Position numbers and translations under genes: made by a program. From contig JALMGJ010000002.1 in NCBI GenBank assembly GCA_023362775.1, forward strand, positions 35,427,914 to 35,491,913: DNA of 64,000 bases, read 5' to 3'. The notes below the pieces were generated by a model. The model ran no database searches, was not told the origin of the DNA, and worked only from the letters and a program-made list of their open reading frames with translations. This stretch comes from Charina bottae (lineage: Eukaryota; Chordata; Lepidosauria; Squamata; Charinaidae). Positions within the stretch are counted from its first letter, which is position 1. Every line of letters starts with the position of its first letter. Below are positions 54,370-63,489 of the stretch, piece after piece.

Positions 54370-54837
54370 CATGGAAACTATGAAGTGCATTTGCAGCCAT
54401 GCAGGCTAAGGATATTATCTTTTTACCATTGTCTAACCAAGATGCTACAAATGTATTAAAATATCAAAAGAGGATTGGCTTATTTTACAAGTGCATGACA
54501 AAGAGACATGTCCAATCCTCAGTCTCGCTTTCTTATTTCAACACCCAGTGATAAACCATTTTCTTTGTTTCTTGCTGTTTTTTGCTGCATAATTTTCTAT
54601 GGAGTTATGCAAGATTTTTAAAAATTAAAATGAAAATTTTTTGCTCCCTAATGTTCTCTGGAGTTGTATGAGTTTTTTTTTTTAAATTAACATGAAAAAT
54701 CAGAACATGGCATTATAAAGTCAGAATGAAACAAGCTGCAAAAGAAGGAACAGCACAGCAGCAAAAAGCAACATCAGATTACCAGCAATACTACCCAATG
54801 CAAACATAGAAAAGCACTTTTAAAAAATCCCAGCCTT

Positions 54838-55050
54838 TCACGTTCCTAGGAGAAGAAAATGCTTTTCATTTGGCACAAAAGGGCACAAGGTGAGCCTCTC
54901 TAGGGAGCATACTCTATGGCTGGTGCCACCACCAAATAGGTCCTCCCACTCGTGAGTGACCTCTTCATTAGGCATGGGAACATGCAGGGGATCCAGAATG
55001 ATCTCAGGGTCTGAATTGGCAAGGAAAACCTCTACGGGTGTTTTTTTCAA
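54838..55050 (-). other. Unidentified ORF, copy of 37471-37701
   Basis: Same frame and nearly the same residues as the arm-1 copy (VEVFLANSDPEIILDPLH conserved; PNEKHF for PDEKHF). A 1-bp-scale change near its end shortens it. Function unknown. Confidence 0.3.
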
Positions 55051-55639
55051 ACAGGAAGCAAAGCAGTAGCTGTTTTACAAGGGCTGAAAGAGAATGTTGC
55101 AATCGCCAGTTTGATCATTTACTCTCTGCTTACTTTTCCATCCCTGCCTTGTGAATTGCAAGCCCTGAAATGCTCCAAGAGGCAAACGGGTCTGCCCTCC
55201 AGATGTGCAGGACCCTCATCCATCTGTCTGGCTCCAGGATGCAGGTGCAGAGGTCTGCCTTACGGACTCTCTTGGTTCAAAATGAAAGGAGCCGAGGTTT
55301 TGCTGGGTCTGCTACGCACTCCACTCGGGGGGTAACTGGCAAGGAGGAGATGTTAAGCACCTCAGGGATCCTGCCCACACAGCAAGCATTGATAACACCC
55401 ATGTCTTCCCTCCTCCCCCTTGATCTGTCTCTCTCCTCTCCCAACGCAAGTGCACTGATTAATAGCTAAAGCTCTCCCAGAAAAAGCATCCCACCATCTC
55501 TTCGGGCAAAACGACCGCCCAGCATTAGGGGGAGCTCCCCAGCAGCTTAGGAGCCCCACGTGGAAGGAACCTTGGAGGAGATGCAGAAACTGGGTGGGGT
55601 AGGGCTTTCTATGGATGGGGCAAACTGAATGGGAAAGGC

Positions 55640-55712
55640 TGGAGAATGCAGGCATCGATCCTGCTACCTCTTGCATGCTAAGCAAGCGCTCTACCGTTTG
55701 AGGTGATTGCCC
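55640..55712 (-). pseudogene. Chimeric tRNA-Ala(AGC) pseudogene
   Basis: The 3' two thirds (anticodon arm CTTGC-TTAGCAT-GCAAG, T arm, discriminator) equal tRNA-Ala(AGC) of 36809. The 5' part (GGGCAATCACCTCAAACGG) instead resembles the degenerate copy at 35105, including the CAATCA phrase and upstream ggatgctg. The acceptor stem has a C:C mismatch, the D stem is broken and box A is damaged. The TTTT terminator of the parent is changed to GTTT. Confidence 0.85.
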
Positions 55713-56026
55713 AGCATCCTAGCAGTGCTGCTCCATCATTTCTCAAGAAAGAGCCACATAGAAGCTGATAGGCAGAATCACGGGGGGTGGGGGGTGGAGT
55801 GGGGTGGATCTTCTGTATGGATGGTAAAATCAAGCAAAGGGATGCCTGGAGAAGGTGGACATTGATCCCACTAACTCCTGCAAGCAAAGCAAGAGTTCGG
55901 CATTGCCACTAACTCCCAACTGCCTGCCTCCACTGCTCTGCCGCAGTGTAGAAGTCCAGGAGGATATGCAAAATCTGCCTGGAACAGGATTTTCTGTCTG
56001 GAAGCGAAAAAAGAACAGAGATGGAC

Positions 56027-56099
56027 TGGAGAATGCAGGCATCGATCCTGCTACCTCTCGCCTGCTAAGCGAGCGCTCTTCCATTTGAGCTAATTCCCC
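56027..56099 (-). tRNA. tRNA-Ala (AGC anticodon)
   Basis: Identical over 73 nt to 34733-34805 and carries the same 3' flank with a T6 terminator. All identity features (G3:U70, AGC, A73) are present. Confidence 0.94.
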
Positions 56100-56212
56100 A
56101 GCTGCCAGGCACCCTTGATCTACCACAGTGCAAGAATTCGGAACAAGACGCAGGAACTGAGGAGACGAAAATGGTCTAATTATAAGATGGCAAAATAAAG
56201 TAAAAGTTTGAC

Positions 56213-56285
56213 TGGAGAATGTGGGCATCGATCCCACCACCCCTTGCATGCAAAGCAAGCGCTCTTCCACTTGAGCTAATTCCCC
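56213..56285 (-). tRNA. tRNA-Ala (TGC anticodon)
   Basis: A 73-nt cloverleaf like 34550-34622 with small differences (D loop AAGTGGAA; variable loop GGGTG for AGGTG). G3:U70, anticodon TGC and discriminator A are intact. The downstream TTTT is conserved. Confidence 0.93.
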
Positions 56286-56360
56286 ACGGACAGGCAGCCT
56301 TGACCCACCGAACTGCAAGAACTCAGGACAAGATGCAGGAGCTGAGGAGCTGAAATTAGA

Positions 56361-56920
56361 TGCCAGCTGGCCAGGTCTGCCGGAAGTGACCAAGACACAT
56401 CTGAGCTCCGTTATCTGGGAGCTGTTTGTTGAGCTGGTCGATCCTGAGGAAGTGGGGGAGGTCCTCACAGCTGTGAGCTCGGCGGCCACCTGGGTTCTGG
56501 ATCCATGCCAGACAGCTGGGATGCCTCTGATGTGCAGCTTCTCTCAGCAAACCGGAGAGTGAGGGGGATGAATGAGCCCATCTCAGGTTTCCGAGGCTGC
56601 AGACGTTTATGGCCCTTTGGGGAAAGGGGTGAGCCGAGCCTCAGAGCCTCAGGGAACGGGGTGGAGGTGGGAAGGATTTCTACTTGGCTGCCACTGCTTT
56701 TCCCAAGCACAGTCAGCAGCTCAACTTCCCTCCTCCCTTCCTCACACTCACAGTCATTCCTGCCTTGTCATGTCCTGGTTGGACTATTGCGATGCGCTCT
56801 ACATGGGGCTGCCCTTGAAGACCACCCAGAGGTTATCTGGCCGCCCCTTCTGGGCTGTGAGGTGGCATGTGGTTGGGTCCAAGTGGTGGTTAATGCCTCT
56901 TTCAGGGAGTGGATGATTCT
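56361..56920 (+). mobile_element. L2-type LINE fragments, rearranged
   Basis: 56395-56515 reads VIWELFVELVDPEEVGEVLT, matching the EN-RT linker of the L2 at 44780-44860. 56765-56830 reads [18 protein letters not shown], from the C-terminus, and 56855-56920 again matches the linker (gaggtggcatgtggttgggt). The segments are out of order or internally deleted. Confidence 0.65.
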
Positions 56921-57129
56921 CCAACCTTGAAAGAGGCAGTGGTGGCTTTTCTTTTTCCTGCTTCCTGTAAGCGCCATGGCGAGCTGACATCCTCATTAGC
57001 AGGACAGCGTTTCCAAGGGGAATTGTGGCTGGATGCTGGATCTGGACCGGCAAAAATTCTCCAGAAGAAGGAGAAATCATTGAGATCATCCACGTGACTG
57101 GACAGTTACTACTCACAAGTAGACCATGG

Positions 57130-58290
57130 AAACTGTCGTTTTGCAGTTGATTTAGGAGTGGAGTGGCTGGGAGTCGGCATTACATCAAGCTCACACTCGC
57201 AAAGCAGCCTTTTACAGACACCAAGCTCGACCGAGCCTCATTTCTTAATCACTTTTTTGAATCAATAATTTTTTTCCTGTTTACTGGAGAGATTAAGACC
57301 CTTCCGACCAACAAGGCTTTACTGTATTCATTGGGTGAGTTTCTTCTTCCTTAGGGGACGATGGTGTAAATTTGATTTTAAAAGTTTTGAAAATCTATGA
57401 TTTTTGGAACTATACAGCAAAAGGGTTGGGCACTAGAGGGAGCTAAAGGACAAAGAATGTGGGTAAGAATAAAGATTAAGGAGCAGAAATCTATATTGCA
57501 CACGTTTTAATATCTCTCTCTTAAGCTTCTTAATAGAATGGTTGACAAGATGGACAGAGCGTGTTGTAATGAAGATACAAGAACAAATTGCAATGGATGT
57601 CTATGAAACTACTTGGAAGGGGGACTTAAATGGAGCTGATAGATGACTTATTCTGTAAAGGACACATACAGGTATTAAACCAGGAAACTGATTTGGATAA
57701 TTTTTTCTTACTGGATGTACAAAAGAGCTCTGTGAAGGTTTTGAAGGACCTTATGACAAGTGACAAGCCGAAGGATAAACTTTACTTATTGAAAAGAAAC
57801 CTGTTAAAGTTCTGACAGATTTTTGCCTTGAAATACAGATAACCAGCAAACTACTCCTGGGACTCTTTTTGAAGTGGCTAAAGAATATTTTTAAAAACAC
57901 TGGGAAAGAGTAACGGGTTGGTTGGTTTGATCAGGGCTAAAAGAGGAAAATAGTTATATCTGGTTGCCCTCACTGGACTTTTACTGAATGATTGACAAAA
58001 GCATTTGGATTTTGTTTTTTTACTTAAGAGATGAGCTATGGGGAGAAGAGAGATTATCTTGTATTTAGAGATGGTGATAGGTTATTAAAATTGTCTTTAC
58101 TTGCTGGAATGAAGGGGGAAGTGGCTTCTTCATTTTCTTTTTCTCTTTTTCCTCTTTTCTTTCTTTTTTCTTTACCCCCCACCCTTTTTTCTTTCTTTTG
58201 TATTTTTCTGTTTACATTTTTTGTATTTTGTATTGGCTTTTATTCCTTTCATTTATAATTCTTAATACAATTATTTGGGAATAAAAAGAA
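57130..58290 (+). mobile_element. Possible LINE-1 3' UTR / unclassified repeat
   Basis: Contains a coding-like but unrecognised AT-rich stretch (57540-57815) and a long T-rich, CTTT-rich 3' part (58120-58290) ending in aataaaaag. This resembles squamate L1 3' ends, but no L1 protein motif is seen. Confidence 0.35.
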
Positions 58291-59352
58291 GGCGGCAGTG
58301 GTACACCCTCTCCTGAACACCCCATCCTTGGACCTGACCGTGTTGGATAACTTTCATCCAGTCTTCAACCTTCCCTTTCTGGGGAAGGTTGTTGAGAGGG
58401 TGGATGGCTTTCAGATGCAGAAGACCCTGGACGAAGCGGATTATCTGGACCCTTTTCAGTCTGGGTTCAGGCCGGTTATAGTACGGAGATGCGTGTGTGG
58501 CTGGGTATGTACATGCACACAGATACAAAGACACACATGCAGCCACATAAAAAGTTGAATTAGATGTATAGGTCCAAAGTTAAAGCATTCAACTTAATCA
58601 TATAGCCAACTGGCAGGCTTGTTTAGGGTGGCCCGAGCCCTCTTGGGTAGAGGCGACCCTGGAATTCACCTACAAGGCTGCGTGGAGGGATTTGAAGAGT
58701 ATCTGTTGGACAAAATTGCTTGGATTTGCTCCCAGTTGGACACCAGTCTTCGTACTTATGGAGGTGCCTGGGGTAAGGCCATGCCATGTTATCTGGGAGG
58801 AGTTTGAACTTGTTGGGCCTGAGAAAGTGGGCAGGGTCCTCACGACTGTGAGCTTGGCCACCTTTTATTGGATACATGTCCCTCCTGGTTGGATGACATG
58901 AGCAGGATAGGGGTAGTGCGTCCATCCTTGCTTTTTTTGACTTCTTGGTGGCCTTCAATACCATCAACCATGGCATCCCTCTGGAGTGGCTACAGGGGGG
59001 CAGCACTGTACTGTGCTGGTTCTCCTTCCTCTGGGGCCAGCTCCATTCATTGTTGAACAGGAACAAGGGTTCCCACCCTCGACCCTGGGTCACTCAGGGT
59101 TTGGTACTCTCCACACTCTGGTTTAACATCTACATGAAGCCACTAGGTGAGGTCCTCCATGACCACGGGGTGAGGTATCATCTGTATGCTGACAATACTC
59201 AGTTGTACATCTGCACCCCTGGCAAATTAAGTGATGCTGTTGATGTCCTATCTTGGTTTCAGCTCAACCTGAGCAAGTCTATAATGGTGTGTGGGAATGA
59301 CCTTGGGAGACAGAAGAAAGAGCTGCAGCTCAGACAAATATCTGATAAATGA
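58290..59352 (+). mobile_element. L2-type LINE RT fragments
   Basis: 58298-58480 reads [31 protein letters not shown] and [15 protein letters not shown]. 58619-58890 reads the upstream linker (LFRVARALLGRG, IHLQGCVEGFEEYLLDKIAW), so the order is rearranged. 58945-59280 reads [33 protein letters not shown] and YADNTQLYIC, retaining the catalytic region as YADN. Confidence 0.78.
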
Positions 59353-59374
59353 AGTGAAATCTGAAGGAGGAGGA

Positions 59375-59655
59375 CCTTAGGCATGAAAGCCGGCTGGGTG
59401 ACCTTGGGCCAGTCCCTCTCTCTCAGCCCTAGGAAGGAGCCAATGGGAAACCAGGAGACTGAGAGTTCTAGTCCCGCCTTAGGCACGAAAGCCGGCTGGG
59501 TGACCTTGGGCCAGTCACTCTCTCTCAGCCCAACTCACCTCACAGGGTTGCTGTTGTGGGGAAAATAGGAGGAGGAAGGAGTATTAGGTATGTTTGCTGC
59601 CTTGAGTTATTTATAAAAATAACAAAGGCGGGATAAAAAAATTAAATAAGTAAAT
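59375..59655 (+). mobile_element. MIR-like CORE-SINE with one extra 102-bp unit
   Basis: ccttaggcatgaaagccggc, ggtgaccttgggccagtc and ggagccaatgggaaaccagg repeat once before the normal end (cctcacagggttgctgttg, gccttgagttatttataaaa). It is a two-unit version of the array at 15711-16445. Confidence 0.82.
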
Positions 59656-59824
59656 AGTTTTTGGGAGAGTAAAAGTAAGGGATGGGAGGGGTACTATCAG
59701 ACTTGCAAGATTCTCTTAATGCAACCTTACAATAAAGTTAGAGCTAGTGCTCATTGTTGTGCTTCATATCTGGACTATCTCAAAGGGCTAACAAAGACTG
59801 AGTGCCTTTGGGTTTTGGGGGCTT

Positions 59825-60100
59825 ACCATCTTTGGAGCTGGATGGGGTTGCAGTACCCCAGATAGATTCTGGGTGCAACCTGGGGGTCCTTCTTGACTCT
59901 TGAGTCTTGCTCAAAGAGCAGGTGGCAATCGTGGCCAGAAGGGCCTTTGCACAGCTTCATGTTGTGTACCAGTTGCACCTGTTCCTGGACCAGGAAGCTT
60001 TACTCTCAATCACTCATGACCTGGTCATCTCTTGAATGGATTACTGTAGTTACTGTAACACACTCTACATGGGGCTGCCCTTGAAGAGCAGCCAGACGCC
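59825..60100 (+). mobile_element. L2-type LINE C-terminal fragment
   Basis: Reads [40 protein letters not shown] and [11 protein letters not shown] with stops; decayed. Confidence 0.7.
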
Positions 60101-60315
60101 TTCCTGCGCCTTCTTTACCTGTCGCCGATCCTGACCCAGCCTCACCGATCCAGCTCGCTGCCACACCCCGCCTTCCTGTGCCTTCCCTGCCTTGCCGATT
60201 CCACCCGCCTTCCGACTCTATCGCCCTGCGTTTCCTTTGCTGTCTGTCGCCTTGCCAAACTGAATCCTGCCTCACCATTCCTTCAAGCCAACCACCCAGA
60301 ACCCTCCATGTCGTG

Positions 60316-60560
60316 CTGCTCAATATGTTCATGTAATAAAACTTTTTCATTTTAATGAAAACAAAAATCTTTTTATATATACAGTAATCTGTTTAAGGAC
60401 CAGCAAATGGATCTTAAAAACTCTTTAAAACTTTTTTTATTGTCTTACTTTTTCATGAATATGGAATATTACATAAGTTTAACCCCGTCCCATTTTTGCC
60501 ATCCCAATGTCCCGTTTTTGTCTCAAGGAAATATGGTCAGCCTACTCCTGGATTCACCCA
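60316..60560 (+). repeat. Dispersed repeat, second copy of the 3967-4540 family
   Basis: aatataaaac-type start, then ttttaatgaaaacaaaaatc, cagtaatctgtttaaggacc and catcccaatgtcccgttttt match 3967-4048 and 4485-4540. Here 60401-60486 is the unique middle in place of the minisatellite insert. Confidence 0.75.
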
Positions 60561-60940
60561 ATCTGGCATCCGTACTCTTGCATCGCTAAGCCCTAACTGG
60601 AGAATAACTGAGGTATGAAATATCTTTTGGACTATTTGGTTCATTGTTGTGTTTTACTCAAGATATAATAAGTGATAACCCTGGAATCTATTAAGGACTC
60701 CATCGCTCATAACCCTTACTTAAAATAATACTTGGACTATTGTCTTTATCAAGCCTAAGAGCAAAGTAACCTTATGATTATACTTAGAAGCTGTTTATTA
60801 CATGACAAATTATCAGCGTGACTGAAAGTTGTGCTGGAATAGGACACCACGGAAAGACAGAGCATGATGGATGGACATCTGCGTACAAAGGAGGGCAGGA
60901 AAGAGAAGCAGATCTCTTCCTTTGTTAATGGAAGATTCTT

Positions 60941-61128
60941 CTATATATATTTCTTTTTCTTAATCTTAATATACACAGATGGAGGACCATTATTGCACTC
61001 ATAAGTGTTGCAGCACGTGGTGATTTCTGCAAAGGAAAAATCTTCATATGTGCTAGACAACAAATAGTTGCATTTAATGTCACTGCGGCCTCTGGTGCAA
61101 CCAGCGTGCCATCTCATCAACGTGCCAC
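60941..61128 (-). pseudogene. Ly6 gene C exon 3
   Basis: Acceptor gcgaatacag ends at 61129. Encodes GC...KC...TTCCNTYECNN in the Ly6 exon-3 pattern. The frame is open to the stop at 60941. The pyrimidine tract before the acceptor is weak. Confidence 0.75.
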
Positions 61129-61309
61129 CTGTATTCGCAAGTTCAAACAAAGTATGATTTTTTTAAAAAAAGGTGGGGTGAGTAAAAGACAAATGGAAGG
61201 GGAACCCCTTGAAGTTTCAACCCACTTCAACCCCTCCTGCCTTGGAGCTCCAGGATCTTTCCTGAATATTCACCTATCTTGAAACAATGATCTGTGTCGC
61301 GAGAGAAAA

Positions 61310-61624
61310 AAAAAAAAGGTAAAGGTTTCCCCTGCATAGTCATGTCCGACTCTAGGAGGCGGTGCTCATCTCCATTTCTTAGCTGAAGAGCCAGCGCTGT
61401 CCAAAGACGCTTCCACGGTTATGTGGCCGGCATGACGCACGCGGAGCGCTGTTACCATCCCACCGAAGTGGTACCTATTGATCTACTTGCATTTGCATGC
61501 TTTCGAATTGCTAGGTTGGCAAGAGCTGGGGCAAGTGCGGGAGCTCACTCCGTCATGCGGCGCTCGGGTCTCGAACCGCCGACCTTCTGATCGACAAGCC
61601 TGGCGTCTTAACCACTGAGCCATC
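61310..61624 (-). mobile_element. tRNA-derived SINE inserted in Ly6 gene C exon 2
   Basis: Same family as 23238 and 23655: gatggctcagtggttaagac head, ggttcgagacc box B, atgcaaatgcaagtagatca body, aacctttacc tail with poly-T/A. The flanking phrase ctcttgcga / ctctcgcga (9 bp, one mismatch) is a likely target duplication and is exon sequence on both sides. Confidence 0.88.
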
Positions 61625-61692
61625 GCAAGAGTAGCAATAAGCAATTCCTCCAGTAGAACTTATGGACCTACCATAGCACCAGAGACAATGAG

Positions 61693-62447
61693 CTGAAACA
61701 GAGACGGTTAGTATGGCTGAGGGCTGTAAACTACAACACGGATTTTGCGTGTTTTGTATCACACCATTATTATTGTTATTGTTATTTTTTGATCACATAC
61801 TTTTATGAAGGGTAGATTTTTATGCTTGGCTGCGCACCAATACAGACTCCCTCTGCTGCTCCATGACTGCAGGAAGGGAGGACATGGTCCTCTTCTCACT
61901 TCCATCCCATCCCATTTGCATCCCATGCCCATGTTCCCCCCCCCCTTTGATTCAAAACTTCTGATTCCCAACTGGGGAGCCATCTTAATCCTTCCAGAGT
62001 GGATGGCCTCCAGAACTCCCTTCCACCTTAGCACCATCGTCTGCTCCCATTGCCTGCAGAGCCTGGTGGGCCCCTGCCCTACAGTTCACTCTCCTGTGCA
62101 GCCATTGCATCCAGGGCTGCTGGCTCCTATCATTTCCGCTGGCCAGCAATTGCCATTTTTGGAATCAGCTTGCACTTGATCAGCTCTGCCCATGAAGCCA
62201 GAGAACCGTCCTCAACCCTAGAAGCTGATGTTCCCTTCAACCTTAATCCTACCAGTGGGCAACCTTTTGGTTTCTGCCCAGGATGGGTGAAGCATGTGCT
62301 TCTTGCTTTAGCACCCTTGGTTATGGCCCAGCAAAGCTTCCCTTCCCTTTCTCATTTTTCAGCATCTTTAAGTTGCACCATAAGATTGTTGCTATTTTGA
62401 TTCCATGAAGCTGAACGATCAGTTCTTCTTTGCTACATAGTACACTA
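61693..62447. other. No gene recognised (upstream of gene C exon 2)
   Basis: Should be intron 1 of gene C. No signal-peptide exon with a GTAAGT donor is visible on the minus strand here. Confidence 0.45.
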
Positions 62448-62782
62448 TAGTGCTTTCCAAACTGCTGCCATTGGCGACACACCAACGGTGGCAGCGGTGG
62501 CGGCACAGGGGCGCGTGTGGTGGCGGGGGCATGCACGGCAGTGGCGCAGGGGGCGCACAGCGGCGTGAACGGCGGCGGCGGCAGTGGCGGCAGCCTCGTG
62601 TTTTCCGCTAAAACGCGGAAGCGCTGATGGCGTGCCGCTGCTGTGCACACCGCCGCTGCCACATGTGCCCCCGTGCCGCCGCCGTGCACGCCCCCGCCGC
62701 CACTTCCGGGTTGTGTTGCGACACACTAAACTGTGTGTTGCGAAACACAAAAGTGTCGCGACACACAGTTTGGAAAGCTATG
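62448..62782. mobile_element. hAT-type MITE, copy 4, CGG-rich core
   Basis: Ends TAGTGCTTTCCAAACTG and CAGTTTGGAAAGCTATG, inner cgacacacc/gcgacacac repeats and a GC-rich core like copy 3 (53505). The target duplication is not clean (ctatag recurs on both sides), so the edges are approximate. Confidence 0.8.
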
Positions 62783-63489
62783 CTATAGAGGGTCAAAAAG
62801 AACACCCTGTTCCCTATTGCTTTGATAATTTTAACATCCAAGCTACAAGGGTACCATAATGAAAAAAAGAAGGGGGTAAAAAGAGAAGCCTGTGTTAGTG
62901 TCAAAGAAGGTAAACTGGAATGTGGGGTTGAAGGCATCCATGCATGTAAGTATTTACATGCATTTGGACAGCAAACTACAAGGCAAGCATTAGTTCTCAT
63001 GATCTGGAAGCAGCCCAAGATTGCATTGGCTATTTTAGCGTTCCTTCCTCAAATTCAGCTGATGGTCCACTAGGGCTCCTGGATCCTTATTACTCGCAAT
63101 GCCGCTTAACAACATCAAAACCAAGGTCATGGTCTGAGTGTTCATCCCGTTTGACCCAGGACAAACTTCACTGAGTCCTTTTCTCCAGATATTGTAGCTC
63201 CAGCTGTGCCTAAAGACACCAGGTGCTGTTGCTACCCTAGAGATCAGATCTTCCTCCATAACCCTGCTGGTCTCCAAGTCAACCTCAGGATCAACCAAAA
63301 TTCTTGAAAATATAGTATTTCTCCATGCAAATGTGCTTCTACTGTAATGACTCCAACTTCAATGCCCCAATAAACACTTCTCAATGCACTTCATTGAAGT
63401 GCAGAATAAGCTTTATTAAGGATACATGTAAATCGAAGCATGCCCAAAGATCCGAATGCTGGATTCGCGCCAAACAGCCCTAACTTAAC
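62783..63489. other. Unassigned, possibly partly a gypsy LTR
   Basis: On the minus strand an AATAAA-containing stretch (63380-63490) follows the truncated gypsy frame and may be LTR sequence. Otherwise nothing is recognised. Confidence 0.3.

Larger units (their letters stand above)
54640..56357 (-). repeat. Arm 2 of the large inverted duplication (partner 34485-37880)
   Basis: The minus strand reproduces 34485-35110 and then 36809-37880 of arm 1, in the same order, without the ~1.7 kb between. The outer edge lies near 56357 and the inner edge near 54640 (agttgtatgagttttttttt). Confidence 0.88.
60941..61692 (-). pseudogene. Ly6/uPAR (three-finger) gene C, exon 2 broken by a SINE
   Basis: Minus strand. 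Exon 2 runs 61692-61274, with an acceptor at 61693-61695 preceded by a branch-like actaac and tctctgtttcag, and donor G|GTGAAT. Without the insert it would be ~93 nt, phase 1 at both ends, with five cysteines (HCLWC...YCYSC...HCF). Exon 3 (61128-60941) supplies five more, ending in ITTCCNTYECNN, then a short basic tail and a stop; no GPI signal. A SINE (61310-61624) lies inside exon 2 and brings an early stop at 61553. The intron between is only 145 bp. Exon 1 was not found up to the right edge. Ten-cysteine spacing matches genes A and B. Confidence 0.72.
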
